Counted from the stretch's first letter, positions 1-33,869 are shown. The stretch is DNA of 64,000 bases from Acestrorhynchus altus (GCA_034509495.1 CM067505.1:12203103-12267102), one strand, 5' to 3'. A program made the numbers and translations. Notes: a model not told the origin generated them from the sequence alone.

Positions 1-26
1 TTTCAATGGAAAATCATTGGTAAGAA

Positions 27-182
27 CAGGGGTGGGGAACCAAGGACCAGAGTCAGGACAGTTTGCCTGTTCCAGCACACAAAGTGTAATTAACTGGTGA
101 GTGGAATCAGGTGTGCCTGGGTGGCAAAAGCACAAAACTGTGCAGGAATCCGGCCCTCCTAGACTGGAGTTCACCACCCCTG
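27..182. mobile_element. short hAT-like MITE
   Basis: Terminal inverted repeats CAGGGGTGGGGAAC (left) and GTTCACCACCCCTG (right) bound a 156-bp non-coding element. The flanking 8-mers GGTAAGAA and GTTTAGAA agree at 6 of 8 positions, consistent with an aged 8-bp hAT target-site duplication. Confidence 0.65.
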
Positions 183-894
183 GTTTAGAACATTTCACAT
201 CTTTTCCCAGCAGTCCTCATTCTTCTTAAAGTTTATCATGAGGTTTGGCTGATATGTACAGTAAATCTGTGTCACAGTGCAAGGTAACCTGTTTAACTGT
301 CTTAATGGTCCTAAAATGGAACCCTGTGATTCCAGTCATGCTTTCCGGTCTTTCTAGGAGAAGAGTTCTACCAAAATTGCTTTGAGGTTGAGTAACACTA
401 ACACCAATCATTTGTTTTCCTACACATTGGAACATTGTTCTCCTATGTTATGCTATGCTACCTCATAGTAGTGTAACGATAAGGCCTGAACCTAAAGCAG
501 AATGTTTCATGTATGAACAAAGTTTTTGGGGCACAGAATTTTCTAAGATTATAGAATCAGGAAGATGGCACAGACTCCCGATGACCATGTACTCTTACAT
601 TCTTTCTAGTGATGACACTGTCAGTTTGGAGCTAGTTTGGTCTGTGAGCTCAGGCAAATGAGACCCAGGTGAAGGCTAATGTTTGGTTATGTTAAGCATT
701 GAGAATAAGAAGAAAAGGTTTTCCTTGTCTATGAAGAATGATTTTTTTCAGTCATTGTTCTAAATAGGTAAAATCTAGTTACTCTGGAGTCCCTGGAACA
801 CCCTTTGCACTACATTTTACAATATTTGCAGGAGTCCTAAAGGGCCCACATTAAAAACATTTTTTTACAACCATTGTGTTATTGCATTACCGAA
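183..894. other. no recognised feature
   Basis: AT-rich sequence without conserved coding signal; the short open frames show no splice support or family match. Confidence 0.4.
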
Positions 895-1015
895 ATTCCC
901 TTTAGCTTGAACTCATGGACACTGGAATCCGTCCAGACCCTGAGGCAGCAAAATGGCCCCAAACCGTGATGCTTCCTTCACAAAAGTTGGGATAGGTTTT
1001 TGTTCTTATGTGTTC
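895..1015 (-). mobile_element. Tc1-like transposase fragment
   Basis: The + strand reads like the reverse complement of the catalytic-region DNA of fish Tc1-like transposases (GCAGCAAAATGGCCCCAAAC, followed by a degraded copy of the GGGWGKGW-type region). Only about 120 bp remain. Confidence 0.45.
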
Positions 1016-1019
1016 TGTT

Positions 1020-1860
1020 TCCATAGTGTTGTGAGTCGTGCTGCTGCATTTTGGATAAGTTGCAAGGGGCTGATGGTCCACATAGGAAGGCCAGCTAGAA
1101 GGGAGTTGCAGTAGTCTAATCTTGAAATAACAAAAGACTGAACAAACCTGAATGGCCTCTATAGACAGAAAATGTCAAATTCTTCGGATGCTGTGAAGGA
1201 GAAATCTACATGACCAAGCCAGGCTTGTAATTTGAGCTAAGAATGATAACTGGTCATCCACAACTACACCAAGGCTCTGAGCTTCTGTCGATGTAGAGAC
1301 CAATGAGTTCTCAAAGGAAATGGCAAGATCAGAGTGAGGCATGCTGAGATACAAGATGAAACCTGGGTGTCAGACGATGGGAAAAGAAAGGATGATTTGA
1401 GTGTCATCAGCATAGCAGTGGTAAGAAAACCCATAAGAGGAGATTACTTTGCCAAGAGAATGAGTGTAGAGAGACCAAGAAGACCAAGCTCTGAACCTTG
1501 TGGAACACCAGTGGAGAGTTTGCACCAGTGGAGAGCAGATGTTGATTCTTAACCTAGTAAGAACACACCTCCAGGTATGATGCAAACCATCGCCATGCAG
1601 AGCCGGTAATTACAAGACTAGTGAGGACTGACAGGAGGATCTTATGGTCTACCGTGTCAAAGGCTGCAGAGAGGTCAGTGCAGTGTGGAGCTTTTCAGTG
1701 ATCGTAATGAGAGCAGTCTCTATTGACTGTGCTGATTTGAAGCCAGATTGGTTTGGGTCCTGTAGATTGTTCTGGGTGAGAAAGCAAGATAGCTGATTAT
1801 AGACGGAGCGTTCAAGGATGATTCATATATTTGAGCCAAGCAAACCCTCTAGTACTCCAA
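1020..1860 (-). mobile_element. L2/CR1-like LINE reverse-transcriptase fragment
   Basis: On the minus strand about 1370-1585 encodes GFSYHCYADDTQIILSFP, the reverse-transcriptase catalytic YADD box of L2-type LINEs. The upstream GVPQGS box is recognisable in another frame, so the copy is frameshifted. The stretch 1040-1140 matches the 3' coding end typical of the same family. It is 5'-truncated and inactive. Confidence 0.75.
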
Positions 1861-4084
1861 TCCTTCATTATATACAGGATAGAATTCAGGTGTGTTCTCT
1901 GTACTCTATATACTATACTATACTATATAATGTACCTGTAATGCCATTAAAAATACTATAATATATGGCACCGTCCAGCCCTAATAAGAAAATCACTAAT
2001 TCTTGCAATTTGTATAATTCTACAGCATCCATATTCCTAATCTGCTTCTCAAAATCCCACTGAAATCAAATGGAGAGAAAAAAAAGTGTTGGGAGAATGT
2101 CTGGAATTCTGACTATGCATGCAAGACAATGGCTTACTATGAGTGGCTGGTCAAGCTTAATGCCTGACTGGGTTGCTGCCTGTTACAGAGTAATTCAACA
2201 AAGTATTATAGTTGTTTATTAATTGAAAGTCAGGAGTTCATTGATTGGTTAGTTCCTGCTGGCTGTTTAGTACCTAAAGTGACCAGTGTAACTAGTTAAC
2301 AAATAAAAATAAATAAAAGTAAATTTTCCCATAATTGTTCAGATCAGCAAAAAAAAAAAAAACATACAAAATGTGAGAGTAGTTTTTGCTTTTAACTTTC
2401 ATGAGTCCATAATTCTGACATTTACACTCAGCCTGTGTCCATATGAAACTACCCCTGCTTTCTACTCGTACACCAGTGTGATGTTGCTCTTGCCTTATGA
2501 GTCTCATGGCACAATGTTTGTCTTTGTTCACTTAACACTATTACAACTAAACACTATTACAAGTTAGATTAATCTGTGGTTCAGATCCATTCCAAATCAA
2601 TCCTAGTTAGCATGAGAAATGTGCAAGATTATGTCACCAACTAACTGGGTAAACCGATTAAATTAGTTGCCAAATAATTTGGTCATCAACTGTACTTGAA
2701 TAAGTCTAAGAGTCATTGTCTCTCCTGCATGAAGTAATTTTGGGCTTGGGCTTGATAAAACACAGTAGACCAACAGCAGCATAAACCATCATAGACTGGA
2801 AACTTCACACTGGAATTCAGACACCTTTGATTCTGTACCTCTCCACTCTTCCTCCATACTTTTGATTTCCTAGTGAAATGCTAAATTTACTTTCACCTGA
2901 AAAGAGCCCTTTAGTCCACTGAGCAACAGTCCAGTTCTATTTATTTTTAAGCTCAGATAAGACACTATAACATTTGACTTTGTGTCTTGTTCAGGAGTGA
3001 CTTGACATTTGGAACGTGTCAGTTTCTGCCCCTGTGTTAATGCACTGACACCAGCCTCAGTCCACTCCTTGTGAAGTTCTCCCAAGTTGTTGAATCAACT
3101 TTTTTTGACTGTTTCCTCGAGGCTATGGTCAATGCTGTTGCTTGTGCAACTTTTATCATTTTCTATGTGGAAGGTGTAGATTATTGTCTTTTGGAAACTG
3201 TCCCATGACTGTGGTTGTATGTGCTGAACAAGAAACTGTTTCAATTTACTTTATATGTTTATATGATAATGACAATATATGTGACCATTTACGTTTTTTA
3301 ATTAAATTATAGGATGTATTTGTGAAATATTGTAAGATTGCAGTTATCAGAAGTTGCCACCTCATCGTAACTTTTCACTGACTTGGAACATTGTCAGAGT
3401 GTCACTATTGTCATAGTGTATAGAGTGCAGATGCATATTATCAAAAAAAAAGTTCAGTGAGAAGATAAAACAGTTGATGTGAGGAGAAGAAAAGAGGGAG
3501 CATAACTGCAGATGTTTTATGCTCCAGTGCTTTTGGATAGTAGGATGACTTTAGCCCCAGGGCCTCTTTAACTGAGCTTTTAGGATCCTTGTGCATCTAG
3601 AATTCGGTTTAATTTCATTCTGTATGCAAAATAACTTAAGTATGATGTAACAATTAGTTGATTAGATTATGTATTGTGTGTGTGGTTGTTAGCATGTTCA
3701 GTACTTCTGTGAAACTCTGGTAAAGTCTGAGGAATGGGGAATAGTAAAGAATGTGCCAGAACCTGATCTGACCAGCTGCCACACCTATTGCACCGACCCA
3801 CTGAAATGTTTTTTTTTCTCTTTCTCTCTTTTTTCCTTTTATTCCCCTCTTTATCCAACGCTACAACACTGCATACATAATGAGAGTAACACTACAATAG
3901 CTGTTGGTTAATTCATAGAATTGACAGAAGATATAGTATATTCTTAAAACCTGTGCCAGTGATATCAGTTTTGTTTATCATTAAAATCCTGTACCTATAG
4001 CGGCATACATTTTATAGTTTTGCCTGTATGTCACTGCAATGGATTTTAAAATGGAACAATAACATGCTTTAAAACCACTACCAC
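1861..4084. other. intergenic, no recognised gene
   Basis: AT-rich sequence with short simple tracts. No exon, RNA gene or complete repeat was recognised. Confidence 0.4.
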
Positions 4085-4460
4085 TATCATCCCTGTCCCG
4101 AAGAAGGCATTGCCGTCCTGTTTCAGTGTCTTCCGTCTGGTAACACTTGCCCCCATTCTTATGAAGTGCCTTGAACGACTAGAAATGCAAAACATCAAAT
4201 CTCAAATCTAACCCCCACATAGACCTCTTCCAATTAGTATATCAGTATAGCTTGAACAATGGTGCCATCACCACTGCCCTACACACAGCCCTCACTCATC
4301 TGGACAAAAAAAAAAAAGACGTTGCAATGTTGTTTATTAATTTCAGCTCTGCATTCATCACTATCATCCCCTAACAGCTCATTCTCAAATTAGACAGGCT
4401 GATTCTCTGTATGTTTGTTACATATTGCAGCATTGACAATAAAGCTGTCTTAGACTTTGA
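4085..4460 (+). mobile_element. LINE reverse-transcriptase fragment
   Basis: Interrupted reading frames resemble a non-LTR reverse transcriptase: an IIPVPKKA-like start, then LNNGAITTALHTALTHLD and a degenerate LFINFSSAF (family FIDFSSAFNTI). A stop and frameshifts are present. A similar FLDFSSAFNTIQP fragment lies at the right edge of the window. Confidence 0.65.
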
Positions 4461-5628
4461 TATGACTGCTTATAGAAGTAGCAAGATGAATGCTGCAAAA
4501 CTGGTGGCAAATGAGGATTTGTTTCACAGTATAGATAACTAACCCCCAAAATAACTTCTTCTCAAGAGCATCAAAAGCACAATATAAATTAAATGTTCAG
4601 TCACCTGACCTCAACCCAACTGATAATATACATTTACATTTTGAAGACAACACTGAAGGCAGAAAGACCCACAAACAAAACAGCTTATGAAGGCAGCTGC
4701 AGCAAATGCCTGGCAAAGCATCTCAAGGACCAAAACTCATTTAATGATTTCCATTGCTTTCAGGCACTCATTAACTGCAAAGGATTGGTATTAAAAAAAA
4801 TTACACAATAAGATTGTTTCCCCAGATTGTAAATCCCATAAATGTTAATGCAGTATTTATGTTAAACGTGACACACCTACACTTTAGTCACATCTTGATT
4901 GCTTCATTTTATTTCCTTTAATATGGTGTGCAGTGGCACATGATTCCAGTTTGTATGTTCACTCTACCTACATCCAGTTTGTCTGTATTGAAAAGTATTA
5001 GTGACCTGTGTTGCATGTCCATTTGTGTGTGTGTGCGCGCGTGTACGTGTGTGTTTTCAAGCACATGCATCTGTCCGGTTGGTTTCCTATCCCTCTTTTA
5101 AATATTGCTGTAGGACACTTATTCTACTTTTTTTCTGTAATCTTAAAGTAATTTTGTTCCAATGACACTTTGCTTCAATATAAGGACCACATCTATAGAA
5201 GTGTGTTTTGTATTTCTGGTTGTATTTCATCCAAACATTACTAGTGTTTGCCATAACACTCTGTTTAAGTGTTTAATTTTTAATATTTTACACTGTGTTC
5301 CCTGGGAATGTGTTCCAGGTATATTTGGCTTAACAGCATTCATTACAAAAATGGAGTAATTTGTGTAGATTTTGCTAGTGCTGAGCGATATATTGATATT
5401 GGGATATAAGAGCAAGATATGTGGCAATATCATTTATATTGAGCTATATCAAGTTTTTAAATAACATTCTGTATATTACCATATGATTTTTTTTTCATAT
5501 TGCCCATCCCTATCTTATACAAATACTGAATAAGGCCTACACCAAATAAATCATTGTAACTTGTTGCTAAACCTTATCTAACTGAACTAAGAGTTTGCTC
5601 ATTAATTCATTTAACCTTGCCTTCACAG
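4461..5628. other. non-coding sequence upstream of cgn head exon
   Basis: Probably the end of cgn intron 1. It holds a (TG)n-like tract near 5023-5055. No CpG island or promoter for cgn is seen, which suggests the first exon lies further left or outside the window. Confidence 0.35.
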
Positions 5629-5637
5629 ACAGCCACA

Positions 5638-26524
<20,887 letters not shown>

Positions 26525-27540
26525 GGTTACAGAGAGACATAGAGAGAGACAGAAAGACATATGGTTAGGGTGAAAAATAAGGAAAGTTACTTTCACTGAA
26601 GCAGAGTTGAGTGATGTACTTTCACAGGGACATTTTATATCCCTTTCAAGCTATGGTTAAATTTTGATACACTTAATATATCATATGTTTAACATCTGGT
26701 ACTGTACACTACAATTTATAAATACTAACATTGACTGCCTTAATTATGTAAGGGAAACAACTGAAGTGTGAAGAGATTGAAGTAAGAAACAATGAAGTAA
26801 CCTCATGGCCCTTCAGAACTACAAAGCATATAGTTCTAAATACACTGGAGAAAAAGAAGAGTTAAATTTAGTGATATTATACTTAAAAGATTACTGTCAC
26901 TGTGTACAAACAGATATTTTGTTGCTACATGTTTTTTGACTTGAAAGACACCAAACTGGTGTGTCATGGCCTATTTTGTGTTTATTCTTGTGAAGCTCTA
27001 GCCCTGTGATTGAAGGAATGCCCCCCATTCATTTTTTTAATCATTTTAAATGTAAGAGCTGCTCTAATGATGAGGGAAAAAATCATGTAATATGTTCATA
27101 CCTATAATTAAACGTTGGTTCTTTACAACACAATATTCTTGGTTTTATGTGAAGGAAACATTCATCATGTACTTGATATTATTATATAAATATTACAAAA
27201 AAAACTATATTTTTCCACTTGGCACCAAAAGCAAGTCAAGTCAGCTTATTTTGTCCTTATACAGGGAATTTGACACTGTATGTTGTTTTGCCATTCCTAA
27301 ATGATTATTTATCTCTAATATGACAAGCTAGTCATATTAAAATATTGTATGTTCTATTTTATAAGTTTTATTTACACTTTTTTATGTGTTGGTAAAAAAG
27401 TTTAAAAACATTTTGTCAGTTTCCAGTTGCTTGTATCCATACTCCTTGTCAATTTTATCTTTTACTATACAGAGGAAAATCTCCTGAAGTAAACAACATT
27501 GTCCCTCCACGAGACAAAAATCTCTGAAAATAAAATAATT
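26525..27540 (+). other. cgn: probable cgn 3' untranslated region
   Basis: AT-rich sequence after the cgn stop with no coding signal. An AATAAA motif lies at 27529-27534. A stretch near 27230-27290 resembles the tail of a dispersed fish repeat, so the real polyadenylation site may be earlier. The end is therefore a guess. Confidence 0.35.
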
Positions 27541-28179
27541 CCATAATAATTCTAAGTGAACTCAAATTTTAAGTGAAGGATGGCAGTATACTGGATCAAA
27601 TGCCCATACCTATTTTGTATAAATGTACACTGAGGAAGGAAACTTTGACACAATAGAACCTCTGAACAGCTATATTTACAAATATGCCCCACAACAATTT
27701 TACTAAGTAGCACAGATTTTCAGAACACCGTGCCTGAGCTGGAATCGACCCAGACTTGTCTTTGTAGCTGGTCGGTCGCTCTCTCATATGTGGGATCATA
27801 AGAAACATTCCCAAGATTCTTATAAACACAATCTTGTGAATTTTGCTAGGCAAAGTATGGCAAAAGCAGCTGCATGTTGGCACTATATCAAGTATTACAC
27901 TGCATGACTTTTTGTGTGGTCCTTTCCAGCCTATTTCTAAATTGGCAACTGTAACAAAAAAGGAAAGTTGTCAGCGAGGGCTGCTGCTTTTGGAGATTCC
28001 AGTGGAAATTGGAGTATTTTTTTCACTGAAATAAAAAACATCCTTCTGCCTAATTTGCCTAGAGACTGTGGCTGTTTTCAAGGAATTTAACATCAAGAGG
28101 CATGACTAGACAAAACATGCTGATTACAGCAAACTAGCTGGAAATGAACATGGTGAAAATTAATCGTACATTAAAAAAA

Positions 28180-29070
28180 GAATTGCTTTTTGAGAAGGAA
28201 AGGCAGGAGTGTGGAGTAGGGACTCTGAACGTAGGGACAATGACTTACAGATTTCAGACATGCTGGTGAAGGGAACAGACTGGATGAAGAGGTGCTGGGT
28301 ATGTATGGTGTGAAAGACAGAAATGCAGAAGGTCAGATGGTTGTAGATTTTGTAGATTAGGGTGGTTGTCTGTGAAATGAGATTAGAAACAAAGAAGAGG
28401 AAGAGAGTAAAGACAGAGCCAAAGATTAGATGGTGGAAGCTGAAGGAGAAGGATGGTTGCAGGCAGTTCAGAGAAAAAAGGCAACAGGCCCTTGGGGACA
28501 GTGAGGACTGGGAGAGTACAGATAAGGTGGTGATATAATGGTCAAAACCCGAGCTGTACCAAGAGCCCTTCGAGCTTCAAGTACAGCTCGGCTTGATCCA
28601 CCATCCCTCAGAATGCAAGGTAAACATGCATCCAGACTCTTTTCTGTTCTGGCACCAAAATGGTGGAACGAACTTCCCTAGGGAGTCTGAACAGCTGAGT
28701 CCCTCACTGTCTTCAAACTGAAGACTCATATGTTTCAGGAGTACTTAACTCCATAAAGACTTTTGTTTCAACAGAGGCCTATGATGAGTTGTATGAGAGG
28801 TTGGACAGTACATAAGGAGTAAAGGACTTTTTTCATTTGGCTCAATAGAGAGATAGAGCTGGAAAGGATGTACAGCAGGTTAGGCTGATAAAGGATGGAG
28901 TGAAATGTACTAGTGAGTGAACAGAGTGTTGAGTAGATGGAAGGAGTACTTTGAAGAACTAATAAATGAGGAGAATGAGAGAGAGAGGAGGACAACAACG
29001 GGGGGAGAGATAGTGGATCAGGAAGTGCAGAGAATTAGTAAGGTAGAAGTGAGGGCAGCTTTAAAAAGGA
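28180..29070 (+). mobile_element. RTE-like LINE fragment, interrupted
   Basis: The conceptual reading contains TLNVGTMT (endonuclease start), VKDRNAEGQMVVDF and WWKLKEK. After the insertion at 28515-28765 it contains ERAGKDVQQVRLIKDG and RWKEYFEEL, in the order found in fish RTE-type LINEs. Frameshifts and stops make it inactive. Confidence 0.75.
28515..28765 (+). mobile_element. L2-like LINE 3' end nested in the RTE copy
   Basis: CTGGCACCAAAATGGTGGAA (LAPKWWNEL) and the following CTTCAAACTGAAGACTCATA-type stretch are the C-terminal coding end of an L2-type LINE. RTE-like sequence resumes on both sides. Confidence 0.7.
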
Positions 29071-29074
29071 TGAA

Positions 29075-29330
29075 GAATAATAAAAGATAAACCTTCATCC
29101 CAGACCAGAGCACTCTGGAGCAGGTTTTCATTAAGGATGTTTCTGTATATCGCTGCAGTCATCTTTTCCTCAACTGTGACAAGTTTCCCAGTTCCTGCTG
29201 CAGAAAAACATCCCCACAGCATGATGCTGCCACCACCATACATCACTGTAGGAATGGTGTTGTCTAGGTGACTAGTGGTGCCTGGTTTCCTCTTGACATG
29301 ATGCTTGGCATTCAGTTCATGGTCTAATGG
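29075..29330 (-). mobile_element. Tc1-like transposase fragment
   Basis: The minus strand encodes MMYGGGSIMLWGCFSAAGTG and the following LVTVEEKM..YRNIL block, the central catalytic region of Tc1-family transposases. It is truncated at both ends. Confidence 0.85.
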
Positions 29331-29906
29331 TCATGGTCATTAAAATAATATAAAAATGTCACAGCAAGGACTCTTGCTTAGAATCTATGAATAAGCTGAA
29401 TCATTATGGAGGCAGCATAATTACAGCCAACAAATAAGCAACCACAAAGGCTGGTTGGTGGCTCTCAGTCAACAGTAGTGAGAATAGGCACAAACCATGA
29501 AGGTTGGGTTCTTAAGGCTCATTGATTGACAAAGCAATGGTCTGATATCTAGGTGGAAGGCAACTGAAAAGTCACTGTGGCACAAGTCACAGAACAGCTG
29601 ATATCTGGGTGTTCTAATAATAATAATAATAATAAATTGTATTTATGGGAGGAATCTGTCGCATTGTTCATCACACTCATTTGTGTATTAGGCTGAACTG
29701 CCATAGACAATTCAAAGTGCCCATGCTAACTCTAGTTTATTACTGATAACAATTACAATGGACACACAAGCAGTGGAGCTGAACCTCAGCGTGATGTAAG
29801 ATTTCCTGGATCCAATCATTCCAGATTTGTTATACATCACTTGGACATTGCTGTTGTCTACCTGTGTGATGTGCTGGAACAATACATTTGATTTGATTGT
29901 TATTCT

Positions 29907-30496
29907 ACACTGAGGTCCACATTCAATATAATAGCAGTCTTACATCACCCACGCATAATTTTTTGGGATATACAGATTTTTTGAGGTTGTGAAGAAAATG
30001 CAGACATTTTCAGTCTAATATTCCCTGTTCTTCACTCTCTGTAATGTAATAACAAGTTTGATCAATTTTAATTAATGTTTGATTTGGAATATAGCTGGCG
30101 CAGTGGATAGCGATGTTGCCTCACAGCAAGAAGGACCTGGGTTCGATCCCAGGGTGGGGTGTGCATGTTATCCCCGTGTTCGCGTGGGTTTCCTGGTTTC
30201 CCCCACAGACATGCATGGTAGGTGAATTGGTGACTCTAAAGTGTGTGTGTGTGCCCTACGATGGACTAGTGCCCTGTCTAGGGTTGTTTCCCACCCTTGT
30301 GCTCAGAGTTGCCGGCTGGGCACCGGCTCCCCTGTGACCCTATTCAGAAATAAGCAGTACAGAAAATGGCTGGATTTGGAATATATTGTGCAGTATTCTC
30401 TATATATGTGTTTGAAAATAAAAGTTATATGACTTTAGAGCTTTACTCACTTTTTTAAACATGCTGCTATTATATTCAACATAGCTGTATCAGTGT
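29907..30496. mobile_element. MITE with about 32-bp terminal inverted repeats
   Basis: The left end ACACTGAGGTCC...AATATAATAGCAG is mirrored by CTGCTATTATATT...ATCAGTGT at the right. A TA-like flank suggests the Tc1/mariner superfamily. It is interrupted by a SINE. Confidence 0.75.
30094..30372 (+). mobile_element. tRNA-derived SINE inserted in the MITE
   Basis: The head has a pol III box A-like GCGCAGTGGATAGCGATG and box B-like GGGTTCGATCCCA, and a body resembling fish DANA/HE-type SINEs. A perfect 13-bp target-site duplication GATTTGGAATATA (30081-30093 and 30373-30385) fixes both ends. Confidence 0.9.
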
Positions 30497-31158
30497 TACA
30501 CCAAAAGACAATGTATGTCATTCACATGCTTGTAAATCAGCATTGGATGAATATCCACATTCACTATCGGCTTCTCTCATGTACACCATGTACTCGTGTC
30601 TGTACATATTCTCACACAGATGCGCACAAATACTATTTGATCCTCTGTGAAAAGTCACACCTACAACATTCTGCAATAAAGCTCTTGTCAAAGCTACATT
30701 TAGCTCATTTAGTAAACGATTTAGTAAACGATTTCTTTTCTACATCCCACTAGTTTTGTGGTAATTGGTTGCTGGATGGTCAGACATTTGTGTTGCCAAC
30801 AGACTGAGAGAGGAGTATAAATAATGGCTATTGGAGCTCCACAGCATCTTTCACATTGTCTTTTGTGCTATATAGCAATTCTAAATGACTACTGATATAT
30901 GTAAAATAAACAAAGTGTTATCTCTTGTTCTTACTCTCTGTTTCACTTTGCCTTTTTATGCAGTGTGAGTTTGAAAGAAATGACCAAACATCTGTATGCT
31001 CATCTGCAGGTGATGGAAAATAGACATCAAGAGGAGAGGAAGGCAATGCAGATTAATGACACACATACATGCATACACACATCATATACAGGGATTAAAA
31101 GTCATAAATGAATTGTATATATGTTTTGGAAAGCAGCAGAATTTAATTAGGTTTCACT

Positions 31159-31426
31159 GCTGTTTGTGGAGCAGCTGTGGCCTGGTGGTTATGGAACCAG
31201 CCTTGGGACTGTGAATCCCTGAGCTGGCAGGACATGACGGAAGTGCCATTGAGCAAGGCACTAAACTCCCCAGCTGCTCCCCTATCCCCACTGCTACAGG
31301 CACATGTGCTCACTGACCCCTGGTGTGTGAATTCACTAGTGTGTATCATTGTGTGTGGATGGGTTAAATGTGGAGGATTAATTCCTGCGTGTGCACAACA
31401 CAGTGGGTTAAAAATATAATTACTAT
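31159..31426 (+). mobile_element. tRNA-derived SINE
   Basis: It begins GGAGCAGCTGTGGCCTGGTG, then has GAGCAAGGCACTAAACTCCC and a tail with GGATGGGTTAAATGTGGAGG, the order of a common fish SINE family. The box B region is decayed. Confidence 0.8.
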
Positions 31427-31729
31427 TAGAGTGAGTCTATCCTACCTTCATTATACACCATATGTCCAAATATGTCCATAGATATACATTCCTACTAATG
31501 AATGCATTCAGCTACTTTTAGTTGCACCCATTGCTGACACAGCACACACACACACACACACACACATTGTCTGGAGAGAAGTATTTCAATATGTTGGCAC
31601 CATGGCAGCAAGCGAAAGGAGCAAAATTGGACACCTCCTCCCCTTTGGAGTGAAAACAGTAATATTAGATAAATACAAAACATACATACAAAAAGTAATG
31701 ATTTTCTGCATGTTTTATTTAATCACTCC

Positions 31730-32010
31730 TGAAATTTCATACGGTCCTGTATGTAAAATCCTGTAAGTATTCAGGAGCAAGTCTGTGTAGGGCTTTATAT
31801 GTAAGTAAAAGAATTTTGTAATCAATATGCAATTTGACCAGAATCTAGTGCAGTGCTGATAGTATTGGACTGATGTGGTCAAATTTTCTAATTTTAGTTT
31901 AGGACCCTGGCTGCAGCATTTTTAATTAACTGAAGTCTATTTAGGTTCCTGTTTGAACAACCTGACAATAGTGCATTGCTGTAATCTAACCTTGAGGTAA
32001 TAAATTGTCA
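31730..32010 (-). mobile_element. L2/CR1-like LINE 3' coding fragment
   Basis: Near 31903-32000 it is about 85-90% similar by eye to 36898-36990 in the longer LINE (GGACCCTGGCTGCAGCATTT and AACCTGACAATAGTG). Both are the end of the reverse-transcriptase ORF on the minus strand. Confidence 0.7.
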
Positions 32011-32167
32011 TATATGAACATACAAAAATTAGGTTGTGATTCATACCTGTATTTGATTTATTATAAAATTTCTCCCCCTTCACTTTAGTTCATTTAGTTT
32101 TAATTAATTTACTATACTTCACTACTATACTACACTTATTTACTATTATTTTAAAACTTGAAACAAA

Positions 32168-32171
<4 letters not shown>

Positions 32172-32218
<47 letters not shown>
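32172..32218. repeat. (TG)n microsatellite
   Basis: About 23 perfect GT units in intergenic sequence. Confidence 0.95.
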
Positions 32219-32222
<4 letters not shown>

Positions 32223-32727
32223 CGTGCACCTGTCCTAGGCATATGAAGCTGGAGCCAGCAGTGGAAAGTCAGACACATGTTTTGAACAGGTTACACACAC
32301 AAACATGCATTTACATTTACAAGCTTTGCTGCTTTGCTGTTCACTCAGAATATCCTTAGCTAGTAGATGAGGCTAGAATCTAGAGATTCCTCATGCTTAG
32401 ATCCTGTTGAAACAAATGTCTTTATGGAGTTAAATACTCCTGAAACACACACATACATAGCATTTTTCATATATGGTACACAATATATATGCCTGTCACC
32501 ATTATTACAGAGTGGCAATACATTAGCAAAAAAAAAAAAGAGGAAAGAATGAAAGCACAAGCCACTATTAGCACGAGACCAGTTAAAGGAGATAAAGAGT
32601 GAAACTTTGCCCATATCATGAATAATTTATTTATCCTGTTCCAATTATCAAGCACACATCTCATTTTACACACTGTAGCTACATCATCTGAGATCATGTG
32701 ATTTGTGACCTAGGGGACAAAATGGCA

Positions 32728-32832
32728 TTTCTGGATGCTGATGTCAGTGTCAGTAATGACACTGTCAGTACTGGTGGCCTTTCTGCATGCTGAGGACAGT
32801 GTCAGTAATCACAGTGTCAGTACTGGTACTAT
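32728..32832. repeat. two-copy tandem repeat, about 52-bp unit
   Basis: Two adjacent units share GCTGATGTCAGTGTCAGTAA / GCTGAGGACAGTGTCAGTAA and end CAGTGTCAGTACTGGT-like. Confidence 0.75.
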
Positions 32833-33481
32833 TATCTAGATGGATTGACAGTGATCCACAAATGTTGGAAAAAGTCAAAGGGCAATTAGGGTAGTAGTTT
32901 AATTAGAACTTTATGAAAATGGAAAAAAAATCTTACAATCATACAAAACATATTGCAAATTTATGTAAAAAGGCTTCCCATAGTAGTAGAATAATAGGCT
33001 ACTGACATTTTACTTGGATTCAAGTGAATGTAAATGGAGCCAAATTGGGAACAAAATTTAAAAAAATATTTACATATAACGGAACGTCCACTCCAAAATG
33101 ACAACAATTTATTCAAAATAAAAGGTTCAGACAATATTTGCTCACATTTTCTTTTTGTTTTCTACTCATGTTTAGGCCTTGTTTCACCTTCATATCATTT
33201 TAGTCTGGGAGTGTAATGAAAAAGAGAAGACCTTAAATATAAAAAATACATGGATGTGAAAAATGAAAATAAATTATTAATTAAAAATTCCAGAATTTAA
33301 TCAAAATTACAGGTAAACAGAAAAAAAACAGAAAAACATTTTTTTATTTTGTAAATATTGTTCAAGTCTTGAACTTTCAGTTTCATTTTATTTCAATAAA
33401 ATATTTCTCCCCACTTTGGCTCCATAAATATAACCATATTTCACATTTAAAGTAAACATACCTAATAATCAGTATGATACA

Positions 33482-33765
33482 AATGAACAGAGGGGCATGG
33501 TGGCATCGCAGGTAGTATATGTGTCACACAGCTCAAGGGGCCTGGGGTTGTGGATTTGATCCCTGCTTAGGTCGCTGTTCGTAAGGTGCATTCTCCCTGT
33601 GAACATGTGGGTCTCCTCTAGGTAGACCGTCTGACTCCATGGCACATGGCAGGTGAATTGACCATGCTAAATGGCCCCCAAGGTGTGAGTTTGACTGTCT
33701 GTCAAACAATAGACTGGTGCCCAATCACTCCAGTGAATGTGAATGTAGCTGATAAGTCAAGTGTG
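33482..33765 (+). mobile_element. tRNA-derived SINE (DANA-like), diverged
   Basis: It carries GGGGCATGGTGGCATCGCAG (head), a box B-like GGATTTGATCC, and a body with GGCAGGTGAATTGACCATG resembling the SINE at 30094. Diverged enough that the boundaries are approximate. Confidence 0.65.
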
Positions 33766-33869
33766 GTAGATCAGATATAATCCTGGTTGAGGAATGCTTG
33801 AAAGTTTTTTGTTGTGCTTGAATTTTTGAATTTTTAATCTATGTTTATATTGCTTTAATAATTTGACCA

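Noticed and set aside
30094..30180. tRNA-like box A and box B
   Set aside because: They belong to the head of a SINE bounded by target-site duplications, not to a functional tRNA gene. The same applies at 31159, 33482 and 51080.
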